The position numbers and the translations under genes are program-made. Below the pieces are notes generated by a model that had not been told where the DNA came from, ran no database searches, and saw only the letters and a program-made list of their open reading frames with translations. Positions 31,524 through 39,857 of a stretch of DNA of 40,374 nt are shown here, one piece after another. The stretch is from an uncultured Burkholderiales bacterium (GTDB lineage Bacteria > Pseudomonadota > Gammaproteobacteria > Burkholderiales > Burkholderiaceae_C), in assembly GCA_903916355.1 (NCBI GenBank), contig CAIWWN010000270.1:70127-110500 (forward strand). The letters run 5' to 3'. Every line of letters begins with the position of its first letter. Positions within the stretch are counted from its first letter, which is position 1.

Positions 31524-34205
31524 CTATAGCCGCGCTTGTCCCTGGGGATTGAGGCGTTGGATTTCGGATGTGAGCGCCTCTAAAGAAATCGGCTTGGACA
31601 CATAACCATCCATGCCTGAGGCCAGATACAGCTCACGGTCACCCTTGAGGGCATTGGCGGTCACGGCAATGATGGGTGTGGGTAACAAGCCGTTCTTTTT
31701 TTCAACGTCACGCATGAGTTGCGTAGCTTCAATGCCGCCCATTTCCGGCATCTGAATGTCCATCAAAATCAGTTCAAACGAACTGCTGTTGAACGCCTCG
31801 ACTGCCTCCAGACCGTTGTTGGCCAGAGTGACTTCGTAGCCCATGCGGTGGAGCAAAATGGTTTCGAGGGTTTGGTTGATGGGCGTGTCTTCAACCAGCA
31901 AGACGCGGCGTACAGTGTCGCCACAAGGGGGTGTTTGAGAGGCCAGCGTGTCCCCCTTCCGCAGGACGCTCTTGCCCTCGCGTTGCTGGTTGAGCACGGC
32001 GATCAGCTCATGCGGGTCCACCGGTTTGATCAAGAAACTTTGAATCTGCAGACGCTTCAATTCTTCGGCGCTGATTTGCTCACTGAGTGCACCCATCATG
32101 ATGATGGCCAGGTCATCCGCAGAGCGCAGTTTACGCATTTGCGCCGCCAAGGCATAACCGTCAATATCGGGCATGTCCACGTCAATCAATGCAAACTGCG
32201 CTTGCATCAGTTGCGGAATATGCAGGGCGTGAGCCGCGCTGTCGCTGGCGAGCACATGCAAGCCCGCGGACCTCAGCCGTTGCGTCAAGATCAAGCGACT
32301 GCGCGCGTTGTCCTCCACCACCAGGGCCATTTTCCCGGCCAGTTGAGGGTGCAGTTGGTGGTTCAGAACAGGGGGGGACAGCGCATGTTGCAACTGGATG
32401 TGGAAGCTGAAGGTGCTGCCCTGCCCCAACTGACTGCTCACATGGATGTCGCCGCCCATCATTCGCACCAAATTGCGGCTGATGGCCAGCCCCAGCCCGG
32501 AGCCGCCAAAGCGCCTGGCCGTGCTGGAATCGGCTTGGGTGAACACTTCAAAGATCAGGGCTTGCATGTCTTGCGAAATGCCAATGCCGGTGTCCTGAAT
32601 TTGAATCGCCAGCCACACCCCTTGGTCATTCGGTGGCGGATGTACGCAGGCAACATCCAAAACGATCTCGCCATGCGCGGTGAACTTGATGGCATTGCCC
32701 AATAAATTGGTGAGAATTTGCTGCAAACGCAAAGGATCGCCCACCACCAAGTCGGGCACATCGGACGCCATGTCGCACACCAGTTCCAGTTTTTTCTCGC
32801 TTGCGCGCAAGGACAGTGTGCGGGTGGCCTGGCGAATCAGGCCATGCAAAGAAAATTCGTGCGGATCGAGTTGCAGTTTTCGCGCTTCAATTTTTGAAAA
32901 ATCCAAAATGTCGTTGATCACCGCAACCAGTGAGTTGGCCGAAGCGGCCACCATCTCCAGGTAGCTGCGCTGCTCTGCGGTCATGCGCGTTTGCAAACAC
33001 AACTCGGTCATGCCCAAAATGCCATTCATGGGCGTGCGGATTTCGTGACTCATGTTGGCCAAGAAATGGCTCTTGGAGGCGTTGGCCGCTTGCGCCGCAT
33101 CGCGTGCCAGGGCCAAATCTTTTTCGGCATTGGTGCGGGCTTCGACAAAGGCGTTGAAGGCCTGAATCACGGTTTTGATTTCCTTTCCACCCAGCTCCAC
33201 GATGGGCGCAACGACTTGGCCCTGTTGCATATGCTCAGCGGTGTCGTGCATGGCCTGCGCCAACTCCTGCAGGGGTTGAATCAGTCTGGAGACAAAGCCC
33301 CAAATCAAAGGCAACAGGGTCAGCATCAGCAACAAGGTGACCAGCAGCATGCGCTCTGACAGATCGGCAATCGGCGCAAAGGCTTCAGCAGAGGGAATGA
33401 CGGAGGCCACAATCCAATCGGTTGATTTCAAGCGTTTGAAAGTGAACAAGCCTTCCAGGCCCCGGTAGTTGACGCCCTCTTGCGTGCCTTCAAAACCTTT
33501 AAAAGCATTTTCAAGAGGGATATTGGTCCGACCTTCTGGAATGGTTTGCAAGATCAAACTCGGGTCCGGGTGTGCAATGCGTACGCGCTCTTTGGTGACG
33601 ATGTAGTAATAACCGGCTTCGCCGTTTTTACGGGTGGCGATCGCGCCGAGCAAGTTGGGTTTGTACAGGTTCAGAACCCCACCCAAGATGCCCACCAATT
33701 TTTTGTCGTGATTCAAAATGGGCGAGGCCACAACGACGATGGGTTGCTTTGTGGCTTTGCCCAGGATGGGCTTGGAAATGACGGTGTGACCCGTGGCGAT
33801 CACCCCCTGGATGTAGTCGCGCGAGGACATGTCCAAGGTGCGCCGCCCGGGTTTTTGCGGCCAATCCACCAACAAGGTGCCTTTGTCGTCAAACACGTAC
33901 AGATCGTCGTAGACCGAAAGCAGGGCGTGCTCGCGTTGCAGTAATTTTTCCAATTGGCCCAAGTCATTCATCTGACCGACCGGCAGGTTCAGGCCCACAT
34001 TGGCGAGCATGGCCATGCTGTCTTGCAGTCGCTCATCCAGGTGCTCGGTCAACTCACTCAATTGCTTGTATTCGTGCTTTTCGATACGTTGCACGATGTC
34101 GCTGCGCAACACGTAGAACTGCAACAGCAACTGCGCCAGCAGCAACACAATTCCCATGGCAATGGCACTCAGGGCGAGTTGAATTTTGATGCTGAGGTGT
34201 TTCAT
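31524..34205 (-). CDS. Hybrid sensor histidine kinase with periplasmic Cache domain and two receivers
   Basis: Membrane signal kinase of the BarA-like hybrid type. The 893-residue product from ATG 34205 has TM1 (about 10-33), a double-Cache-like periplasmic sensor (about 35-285, with VYDDLYVFDDKGTLLVDWP and RDYIQGVIATGHTVISKPIL), TM2 (about 286-304) and HAMP. HisKA has His387 in LANMSHEIRTPMNG; the HATPase domain has N-box TNLLGNAIKFTAHG, G1 DTGIGI and G2 GGSGLGLAIS. REC1 contains LVVEDNARSR and IDVDMPDIDG; REC2 contains LLVEDTPINQ, LILMDIQMPEMGG and VSKPISLEAL. No Hpt domain is present. A TTG 13 codons upstream is possible. The adjacent hpa operon is divergent, but a link is unproven. Confidence 0.95.
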   Translation of the reverse strand: MKHLSIKIQLALSAIAMGIVLLLAQLLLQFYVLRSDIVQRIEKHEYKQLSELTEHLDERLQDSMAMLANVGLNLPVGQMNDLGQLEKLLQREHALLSVYDDLYVFDDKGTLLVDWPQKPGRRTLDMSSRDYIQGVIATGHTVISKPILGKATKQPIVVVASPILNHDKKLVGILGGVLNLYKPNLLGAIATRKNGEAGYYYIVTKERVRIAHPDPSLILQTIPEGRTNIPLENAFKGFEGTQEGVNYRGLEGLFTFKRLKSTDWIVASVIPSAEAFAPIADLSERMLLVTLLLMLTLLPLIWGFVSRLIQPLQELAQAMHDTAEHMQQGQVVAPIVELGGKEIKTVIQAFNAFVEARTNAEKDLALARDAAQAANASKSHFLANMSHEIRTPMNGILGMTELCLQTRMTAEQRSYLEMVAASANSLVAVINDILDFSKIEARKLQLDPHEFSLHGLIRQATRTLSLRASEKKLELVCDMASDVPDLVVGDPLRLQQILTNLLGNAIKFTAHGEIVLDVACVHPPPNDQGVWLAIQIQDTGIGISQDMQALIFEVFTQADSSTARRFGGSGLGLAISRNLVRMMGGDIHVSSQLGQGSTFSFHIQLQHALSPPVLNHQLHPQLAGKMALVVEDNARSRLILTQRLRSAGLHVLASDSAAHALHIPQLMQAQFALIDVDMPDIDGYALAAQMRKLRSADDLAIIMMGALSEQISAEELKRLQIQSFLIKPVDPHELIAVLNQQREGKSVLRKGDTLASQTPPCGDTVRRVLLVEDTPINQTLETILLHRMGYEVTLANNGLEAVEAFNSSSFELILMDIQMPEMGGIEATQLMRDVEKKNGLLPTPIIAVTANALKGDRELYLASGMDGYVSKPISLEALTSEIQRLNPQGQARL

Positions 34206-34418
34206 GATGGGCAAGCGCAGAGCGCCAGAATGTGCCGGTCGCAAGCCGAGCCAAGGACATAAATGATGTGTATAGAGTCAAATTTTAGGTCTTAAATCAA
34301 TTTATTGAGCTCTTATGTATCTGTTCATACAAGATGAAGGCATTTTTGCTCTACGGGACTGCACTCAGGGGTAAACCCTAGATTCGGGTGCTTGTAATTC
34401 ATTTAACATGTTAAATAA
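34206..34418. promoter_or_regulatory. Divergent kinase / hpaR intergenic region
   Basis: This 213-bp AT-rich gap should hold the promoters for the hybrid kinase (leftward) and the hpa operon (rightward). The clear site is the palindrome at 34401-34416 listed separately. Nothing else with good -35/-10 spacing stood out by eye. Confidence 0.45.
34401..34416. promoter_or_regulatory. Probable HpaR operator
   Basis: ATTTAACATGTTAAAT is a perfect 16-bp palindrome, extended by further matching bases beyond one mismatch on each side (TT at 34398-34399, AA at 34418-34419). It ends 2 bp before the hpaR ATG. MarR-family regulators bind such sites as dimers, so this is the likely autoregulatory operator controlling the whole hpa operon. 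There is no Shine-Dalgarno before hpaR: the operator occupies that space. Confidence 0.7.
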
Positions 34419-34895
34419 ATGAAGCACGCCCAACCTTTCGTCCACCGCAACCTGCCTCGCTTGCTCTTGCAAGCGCGTGAGGCCGTGATGGTGCACACAC
34501 GGCCCAGCTTGCGGGACCATGGTTTGTCGGACCAACAATGGCGCGTATTGCGCGTTCTAGGCGAGCATGCCGAGGAAGCTGAGGGCATTGAAACCGGTCG
34601 CGTGGCGCGCGAGGCGTTCTTGCTCGGCCCCAGTCTCACGGGCGTGCTGGCGCGTATGGAGCGCGATGGCCTGATTACCCGTGCGCGTTGCCCGCAAGAC
34701 GCACGCCGCACCGTGGTGCGCGCCACCGAGGCCGGGCTGACCAAAGTGCAGGCCTTGTCGCAGACCATTGAGGCGCACTACGCGTGGATGGAGCAACAAC
34801 TGGGCAAGGCCCATTTGAAAGCTTTGTACGAGTTGCTGGACGGCATGATCGCGCTCGAGGCGGTGGCCCCAGAGACAGACATTGAAGAGGAATAA
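34419..34895 (+). CDS. hpaR: MarR-family repressor of homoprotocatechuate degradation
   Basis: Represses the hpa meta-cleavage operon and is released by the aromatic substrate. The 158-residue product has the HpaR pattern LLLQAREAVMVHTRPSLRDH, GLSDQQWRVLRVLGEH, a winged helix-turn-helix (IETGRVAREAFLLGPSLTGV, LARMERDGLITRARCPQD), and the wing ARRTVVRATEAGLT. A C-terminal acidic tail ends it. It is the first gene of the operon, with hpaG1 3 bp after its stop and a palindromic operator in front. Position and sequence agree on the assignment. Confidence 0.93.
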   Translation: MKHAQPFVHRNLPRLLLQAREAVMVHTRPSLRDHGLSDQQWRVLRVLGEHAEEAEGIETGRVAREAFLLGPSLTGVLARMERDGLITRARCPQDARRTVVRATEAGLTKVQALSQTIEAHYAWMEQQLGKAHLKALYELLDGMIALEAVAPETDIEEE

Positions 34896-34898
34896 GTC

Positions 34899-35564
34899 AT
34901 GACCCTGATCCGAACCCCAAAGACCCCCTGGCAACCCCAGGGCACGGTCTATGGCCCTTTGCTCAATTTCCGCCGGGAGTGGGACCTGTGGGCACCGCGC
35001 ATGACGCAAGACCCCTACAAGGCCGCGCCCCAAGCGCCCGTGCTGTATGTGAAAAGCGCCAATACCTTCAACGCCAGCCGCGAGTTGGTTTTGCAAGACG
35101 GCATCGCCGAGGTTGACATCGGCGCCACCCTGGGCCTGGTCGTGGGTGTGGATGGGCAACCTGAATCTGTCGTGTTGATCAACGACTGGGCTGTGCCTCA
35201 CGCCAGTTACTACCGCCCGCCGGTCAAGTTCCGTTGCCGTGACGGCTACTTGGGCCTGGGCACGCTACGCCCTTGGGCCGACCTGGACGTCAACGACTTG
35301 CGCTTGCGCGTGACGCTGAACGGGGTTGTCGTGCAGACCGTGGACTTTTCACAATTGAAGCGCCCACTTGCGCAGCTGTTGGTTGATGTGGCTGAATTCA
35401 TGAGCCTGCAAGCGGGTGATGTGCTGATGCTGGGGACGGACTGCCTGGAGGATGGAACGCGCCCACGCGCCCGCGTCGGCGACACCGTGCGCATCGAAGC
35501 CGCAGGCTTTGCGCCCTTGAGCCAAACCCTCATTTCAGCCTTGAACACCGGAGGTGCTGCATGA
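34899..35564 (+). CDS. hpaG1: 5-oxopent-3-ene-1,2,5-tricarboxylate decarboxylase, HpaG1 half
   Basis: Fumarylacetoacetate-hydrolase-fold enzyme. In E. coli HpaG is one two-domain protein doing OPET decarboxylation and HHDD isomerisation; here the halves are separate genes. The 221-residue product has GTVYGPLLNFRREWDLW, VLYVKSANTFNASRELVLQD, and AEVDIGATLGLVVGVDGQ. RPPVKFRCRDGYLGLGTLRP carries the ligand-binding region, and FMSLQAGDVLMLGTDCLEDG gives the C-terminal family signature. It follows hpaR by 3 bp and overlaps hpaG2 by 4 bp (ATGA). Confidence 0.9.
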   Translation: MTLIRTPKTPWQPQGTVYGPLLNFRREWDLWAPRMTQDPYKAAPQAPVLYVKSANTFNASRELVLQDGIAEVDIGATLGLVVGVDGQPESVVLINDWAVPHASYYRPPVKFRCRDGYLGLGTLRPWADLDVNDLRLRVTLNGVVVQTVDFSQLKRPLAQLLVDVAEFMSLQAGDVLMLGTDCLEDGTRPRARVGDTVRIEAAGFAPLSQTLISALNTGGAA

Positions 35565-36322
35565 AACACGCCCGCATTGCCTGGGCCGGTGCCCTGCACG
35601 ACGCTGTCGAGTGCGAAGGTCAACTGTTGTTGACCCGCAGTCCGCACGCGGGCCGCTTGCTGAGTTTTGACGAGGTGGTATGGCTGCCGCCTTTGGCGCC
35701 TGTCGCGCAAGCACGCACCGTGATCGCTTTGGGCCTGAACTACGCTGACCACGCCAAAGAGCTGGCTTTCAAAGCCCCCGAAGAACCGCTGGCCTTCATG
35801 AAGGGCGAGGCGGCCTTCATAGGTCACCGTGCGCTCACACGTCGCCCGGCCACGGTGAAGAACATGCACTACGAGTGCGAACTGACCGTGGTGATCGGTC
35901 GCACCGCGCGGCATGTGAAGAAAGCCGATGCCTATGACTTCATCGCCGGTTACAGCGTGGCCAACGATTACGCCATTCGCGACTATCTGGAAAATTGGTA
36001 CCGCCCCAATCTGCGCGTGAAAAACCGCGACACCTGCACGCCGATCGGCCCTTGGCGGGTCGATGCCGCCGATGTACCCGAGCCCATGGCATTGGCGCTG
36101 CAAACCACCGTCAACGGCCAAGTCACGCAAAGCGGCAACACCCGCGACATGATTTTTGATGTGCCCACGCTGATTGAATATTTCAGCAACTTCATGACCC
36201 TGCAGCCGGGCGACGTGATCCTCACCGGCACGCCCGACGGCGTGGTGGACTGCCAGCCGGGCGACGTCGTGGTCACCGAAATCGAGGGCCTGGGCGCTCT
36301 GGTCAATACCATTACTTTGTAG
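35561..36322 (+). CDS. hpaG2: 2-hydroxyhepta-2,4-diene-1,7-dioate isomerase, HpaG2 half
   Basis: Second half of the HpaG function, an FAH-fold metal enzyme. The 253-residue product has TVIALGLNYADHAKELAFKA and LAFMKGEAAFIGHRALTRR, then the metal-binding HYECELTVVIGRTARHVKKA with E-x-E. YDFIAGYSVANDYAIRDYLE, and FMTLQPGDVILTGTPDGVVD then VVVTEIEGLGALVNTI at the end complete the family pattern. It overlaps hpaG1 by 4 bp. Its stop codon lies inside the left arm of a REP-like inverted repeat, so the mRNA end of this gene is highly structured. Confidence 0.94.
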   Translation: MKHARIAWAGALHDAVECEGQLLLTRSPHAGRLLSFDEVVWLPPLAPVAQARTVIALGLNYADHAKELAFKAPEEPLAFMKGEAAFIGHRALTRRPATVKNMHYECELTVVIGRTARHVKKADAYDFIAGYSVANDYAIRDYLENWYRPNLRVKNRDTCTPIGPWRVDAADVPEPMALALQTTVNGQVTQSGNTRDMIFDVPTLIEYFSNFMTLQPGDVILTGTPDGVVDCQPGDVVVTEIEGLGALVNTITL

Positions 36323-36386
36323 GCGCCTACCTGTGGGCGATGGATGGCAAACACAAGCCCATCGCCTGCGGGCAGGCCCCTACAAA
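36316..36386. repeat. REP-like imperfect inverted repeat in the hpa operon
   Basis: Left arm 36316-36343 and right arm 36359-36386 are reverse complements at 23 of 28 positions, with a 15-base loop. Each arm resembles the GTAGG...GGCGATG class of bacterial REP sequences. A related copy starts at 40324 near the window end (20 of 24 bases the same in the left arm). It sits between hpaG2 and hpaE and could stabilise upstream mRNA or damp read-through. No T-run follows, so a classical terminator is unlikely. Confidence 0.8.
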
Positions 36387-36404
36387 AAACAAGAAGGAAT
36401 TCAG

Positions 36405-37877
36405 ATGAAAAAAATCAATCACCTCATCAATGGCCAGTCCGTGGCTGGCACGGATTACTTTGAAACCGTCAACCCCGCGACGCAGCAGGTGCTGGCGGAG
36501 GTCGCCTCAGGCGGCTTGCTGCAGGTCAACTTGGCCGTGGCCGCCGCCAAAGCCGCCTTCCCAAAGTGGGCCGCCACTCCTGCAACCGAGCGCGCCAAGG
36601 TCATGCGCAAGCTCGGCGAGTTGATTGCCCAACATGTTCCTGACATCGCCGAGACCGAAACCCGCGACTGTGGCCAGACCATCAGCCAGACGGGCAAGCA
36701 ACTGGTGCCGCGCGCGGCCGACAACTTTCATTACTTTGCCGAGATGTGCACCCGTGTGGACGGCCACACCTACCCCACGCCCACCCACCTGAACTACACG
36801 CTGTTCCATCCAGTTGGCGTGTGTGCACTGATCTCGCCGTGGAACGTGCCCTTCATGACCGCCACTTGGAAAGTGGCACCCTGCCTGGCTTTCGGCAACA
36901 CCGCCGTGCTGAAAATGAGCGAGCTCTCGCCCCTGAGCGCCGCACGTTTGGGTGAATTGGCGTTGGAAGCAGGCGTACCTCCCGGCGTGTTGAATCTGGT
37001 GCACGGCTACGGCAGACAAGCCGGCGAGCCGCTGGTGGCGCACCCCGACGTGCGCGCCATCAGTTTTACCGGCTCGACCGCCACCGGTAACCGCATCGTT
37101 CAAGCGGCGGGACTGAAAAAGTTCAGCATGGAGCTGGGCGGAAAATCACCTTTCGTGATTTTTGAAGATGCCGACTTGGACCGCGCACTGGACGCCGCCC
37201 TCTTCATGATCTTCAGCAACAACGGCGAGCGCTGCACCGCCGGCAGCCGCATCCTGGTGCAGCAAAGCATCTATGCCGACTTTGCCGCGAAGTTTGCCGA
37301 ACGTGCCAAACGCATCACCGTGGGCGATCCGCTGAACGAGTCAACCATCGTCGGCCCCATGATCTCGCAAGCGCACTTGGCCAAGGTGCGCAGCTACATC
37401 GAACTCGGCCCGAAAGAAGGCGCCACGCTGCTGTGCGGCGGCCTGGACCGGCCGAGCTATGCGCCTGAATTGACGGGTGTCTTGCAAAAAGGCAACTTCG
37501 TTTGGCCCACCGTGTTTGCCGATGTAGATAACCGCATGCGCATCGCCCAAGAAGAAATCTTTGGGCCTGTAGCCTGTTTGATTCCGTTCAAAGACGAAGC
37601 GCATGCGATTGCGTTGGCCAACGACATTCAGTATGGTTTGTCGAGCTACGTGTGGACCGAGAACATTGGCAAGGCGCACCGCGTGGCCGCCGCGGTGGAG
37701 GCGGGCATGTGCTTTGTCAACAGCCAAAACGTGCGCGACCTGCGCCAACCCTTTGGCGGCACCAAGGCCAGTGGCACCGGGCGTGAAGGCGGTACCTGGA
37801 GCTACGAAGTTTTTTGCGAACCGAAAAACGTGGCGGTGTCCATGGGGTCACACCATATTCCGCATTGGGGCCTGTGA
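36405..37877 (+). CDS. hpaE: 5-carboxymethyl-2-hydroxymuconate semialdehyde dehydrogenase
   Basis: NAD-dependent dehydrogenase for the second step after ring cleavage. The 490-residue product has the aldehyde dehydrogenase marks PWNVPFMTATWKVAPCLAFG, FTGSTATGNRIVQ, the general base Glu243 in MELGGKSPF, and the nucleophile Cys277 in NNGERCTAGS. EEIFGPVACLIPF and PFGGTKASGTGREGG are at the end. ATG 36405 (MKKINHLINGQSVAGTD) is chosen, with AGAAGGA about 7 bases upstream; a longer frame to 36333 would run into the REP-like repeat. It is followed after 2 bp by the solute-binding protein gene. Confidence 0.95.
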   Translation: MKKINHLINGQSVAGTDYFETVNPATQQVLAEVASGGLLQVNLAVAAAKAAFPKWAATPATERAKVMRKLGELIAQHVPDIAETETRDCGQTISQTGKQLVPRAADNFHYFAEMCTRVDGHTYPTPTHLNYTLFHPVGVCALISPWNVPFMTATWKVAPCLAFGNTAVLKMSELSPLSAARLGELALEAGVPPGVLNLVHGYGRQAGEPLVAHPDVRAISFTGSTATGNRIVQAAGLKKFSMELGGKSPFVIFEDADLDRALDAALFMIFSNNGERCTAGSRILVQQSIYADFAAKFAERAKRITVGDPLNESTIVGPMISQAHLAKVRSYIELGPKEGATLLCGGLDRPSYAPELTGVLQKGNFVWPTVFADVDNRMRIAQEEIFGPVACLIPFKDEAHAIALANDIQYGLSSYVWTENIGKAHRVAAAVEAGMCFVNSQNVRDLRQPFGGTKASGTGREGGTWSYEVFCEPKNVAVSMGSHHIPHWGL

Positions 37878-37879
37878 AC

Positions 37880-38866
37880 ATGCAACGCCGCGAGATCTTG
37901 CTGGGCGCTGTGGGGGTGGCGCTGCCCTGGGCCATTCCAGCTCAGACGCCATCTCAAAGTCAGGCGCAAGCCTGGCCAGCGAAGCCGATTCGCTGGATCG
38001 TGCCTTTTGCGCCTGGCGGCACCACCGATGTGGTGACGCGTCTGGTCGCGGTGGAGTTGACCCGTTCCCTTGGCCAAGCGGTGGTCGTCGACAACAAGCC
38101 CGGCGCCGGCACGGTGCTGGGTGTGGATCTGGCGGCCAAGTCGCCAGCGGATGGCTACACCCTGGTCACGGTGGCCAACAGCTTTTGCGTCAACCAAACC
38201 TTGGTCAAAAACCTGCCCTATGACGGACTGCGCGATCTGCGTCCTGTGGCCCTGATGGGCATGTCGGAGCATGTGCTGGTCACGCACCCTGGCAGCGGCC
38301 TCAAGACGCTGGCCAATGTGATTGCCGCGGCGAAGAAGCAGCCGGGCAAGCTCAGCTATGCCTCGTTCGGCGCCGGCACTTCGGCGCACCTGGCCGGTGC
38401 CATGCTCGAAGCACAGTCCGGCATCGAGATGATCCATGTGCCCTACAAGGGTCAGGCCCCAGCGCTCAACGATGTGATCGGTGGGCAAGTGACGGTGATG
38501 TTTGGCAATTGGCCCGAATTTCGCCAGCACGTGCACAGCGGCAAGCTGGTGGCTTTGGGTATGGCCACAGCCAAACGCTCACTGCTGGCGCCGCAAATTC
38601 CAACCCTGGCCGAGCAAGGTCAGGCCATCGAGTCCAACTCATGGAATGGCGCTTTGGTGCGCAGCGGCACGCCCGATGCCGTGGTGCTCAAACTCCATGC
38701 CGAAATCAACAAGGCCTTGCAGGCGCCTGCGGTGATGCAAGCTTTTCAAGAGGGCGGCATCGCCTCCTTGGCCGGCACCCCCGAGCGCTTTGCGGCGTTC
38801 ATCCGCAGCGAGACTGAAAAATATGCGCAGGTGATCCGCAAAGCGGGCATCACCTCAGAGAGCTGA
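37880..38866 (+). CDS. Bug/TctC family periplasmic solute-binding protein
   Basis: Periplasmic binding protein of the tripartite tricarboxylate transporter type, without membrane partners in the window. The 328-residue product has MQRREILLGAVGVALPWAIP as a Tat-like or Sec signal. It then shows the Bug core WPAKPIRWIVPFAPGGTTDV, NKPGAGTVLGVDLAAKSPAD, LSYASFGAGTSAHLAGAML and VPYKGQAPALNDVIGGQV, ending with a helix typical of the family. It starts 2 bp after hpaE, so it belongs to the hpa operon and most likely binds an aromatic acid or an intermediate-like carboxylate; ligand is inferred from context only. Confidence 0.93.
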   Translation: MQRREILLGAVGVALPWAIPAQTPSQSQAQAWPAKPIRWIVPFAPGGTTDVVTRLVAVELTRSLGQAVVVDNKPGAGTVLGVDLAAKSPADGYTLVTVANSFCVNQTLVKNLPYDGLRDLRPVALMGMSEHVLVTHPGSGLKTLANVIAAAKKQPGKLSYASFGAGTSAHLAGAMLEAQSGIEMIHVPYKGQAPALNDVIGGQVTVMFGNWPEFRQHVHSGKLVALGMATAKRSLLAPQIPTLAEQGQAIESNSWNGALVRSGTPDAVVLKLHAEINKALQAPAVMQAFQEGGIASLAGTPERFAAFIRSETEKYAQVIRKAGITSES

Positions 38867-38878
38867 AAAGGAAACATC

Positions 38879-38920
38879 ATGTCCCAAACCACCCACCTCA
38901 GGAGTGCGCACCATGGGTAA
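38879..38920 (+). CDS. 13-codon leader open frame overlapping hpaD start
   Basis: ATG 38879 is preceded by AAAGGAAA at a good distance and encodes MSQTTHLRSAHHG. Its TAA stop (38918-38920) lies 5 bases past the hpaD ATG at 38913. The better ribosome site in this gap belongs to this small frame; hpaD itself has CAGGAG at 38899-38904, inside the small frame. It may be a coupling leader that delivers ribosomes to hpaD, or the relic of an alternative start. Confidence 0.4.
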   Translation: MSQTTHLRSAHHG

Positions 38921-39836
38921 GCTCGCCCTCGCCGCCAAGATCACACACGTGCCCAGCATGTACCTGAGCGAAATCCCGGGCCCGCGTTTTGGCACGCGGC
39001 AAAACGCGATCGATGGCCACAAAGAAATCAGCCGCCGTTGCCGCGAAATGGGCGTGGACACGCTGGTGGTGTTTGACACGCATTGGCTGGTCAACGCCAG
39101 CTACCACATCAACTGCGGGCCGCACTTCAAGGGTGTGTACACCAGCAACGAGTTGCCGCATTTCATCAGCAACATGGCCTTCGAGTCGCCTGGCAACCCC
39201 GCGCTGGGCCATGTGCTGGCGAAGGTGTGCAACGACTACGGCGTGGAAACCCTGGCCCATGACGCCACCACCTTGCAGCCCGAATACGGCACGCTGGTGC
39301 CCCTGCGCTACATGAATGAAGACCAGCATTTCAAGGTGGTGTCGGTGTCGGCGTTGTGCACTTCGCATTACTTGAACGACAGCGCCCGTCTGGGCTGGGC
39401 GATGCGCGAAGCGGTTGAAAAACACTACGACGGCAAGGTGGCTTTTTTGGCCAGTGGCTCATTGAGTCACCGCTTTGCGCAAAACGGTTTGGCGCCTGAA
39501 TTTGCGCACAAGATTTGGAGTCCATTTTTAGAAAAACTCGATGAGCAGGTGCTGCGCATGTGGGCTCAGCGCGAGTGGAAAGACTTTTGCGAAATGCTTC
39601 CCGAGTACGCCAGCAAGGGCCATGGCGAAGGCTTTATGCATGACACCGCCATGCTGATGGGCGCCCTCGGGTGGACCGATTACGATGGCGGCGTGGAGCT
39701 GGTCACGCCCTACTTCGGCGCTTCGGGCACCGGCCAGTTGAATGCAATTTTTGAAGTCACGCCGCAAACCGGTCTGCACATCCCCTCGGCGCAAGCCAGT
39801 GCGGCAGCGGGGTTCCAAAATGTATCGCGCCTGTAG
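38913..39836 (+). CDS. hpaD: 3,4-dihydroxyphenylacetate 2,3-dioxygenase
   Basis: Extradiol ring-cleavage enzyme for homoprotocatechuate, class III (LigB-like) with Fe(II). The 307-residue product has MGKLALAAKITHVPSMYLSE with a candidate metal His12. DTLVVFDTHWLVNASYHINC holds the second, HINCGPHFKGVYTSNELPHF follows, and FLASGSLSHRFAQNG near residue 190 carries a further conserved His. The length and motifs match the LigB-type HpaD of enterobacteria and betaproteobacteria. ATG 38913 is chosen over a GTG at 38904 for spacing to CAGGAG. It lies between the Bug gene and hpaF. Confidence 0.94.
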   Translation: MGKLALAAKITHVPSMYLSEIPGPRFGTRQNAIDGHKEISRRCREMGVDTLVVFDTHWLVNASYHINCGPHFKGVYTSNELPHFISNMAFESPGNPALGHVLAKVCNDYGVETLAHDATTLQPEYGTLVPLRYMNEDQHFKVVSVSALCTSHYLNDSARLGWAMREAVEKHYDGKVAFLASGSLSHRFAQNGLAPEFAHKIWSPFLEKLDEQVLRMWAQREWKDFCEMLPEYASKGHGEGFMHDTAMLMGALGWTDYDGGVELVTPYFGASGTGQLNAIFEVTPQTGLHIPSAQASAAAGFQNVSRL

Positions 39837-39857
39837 TTGCGTCTGGAAAGATTTGCC

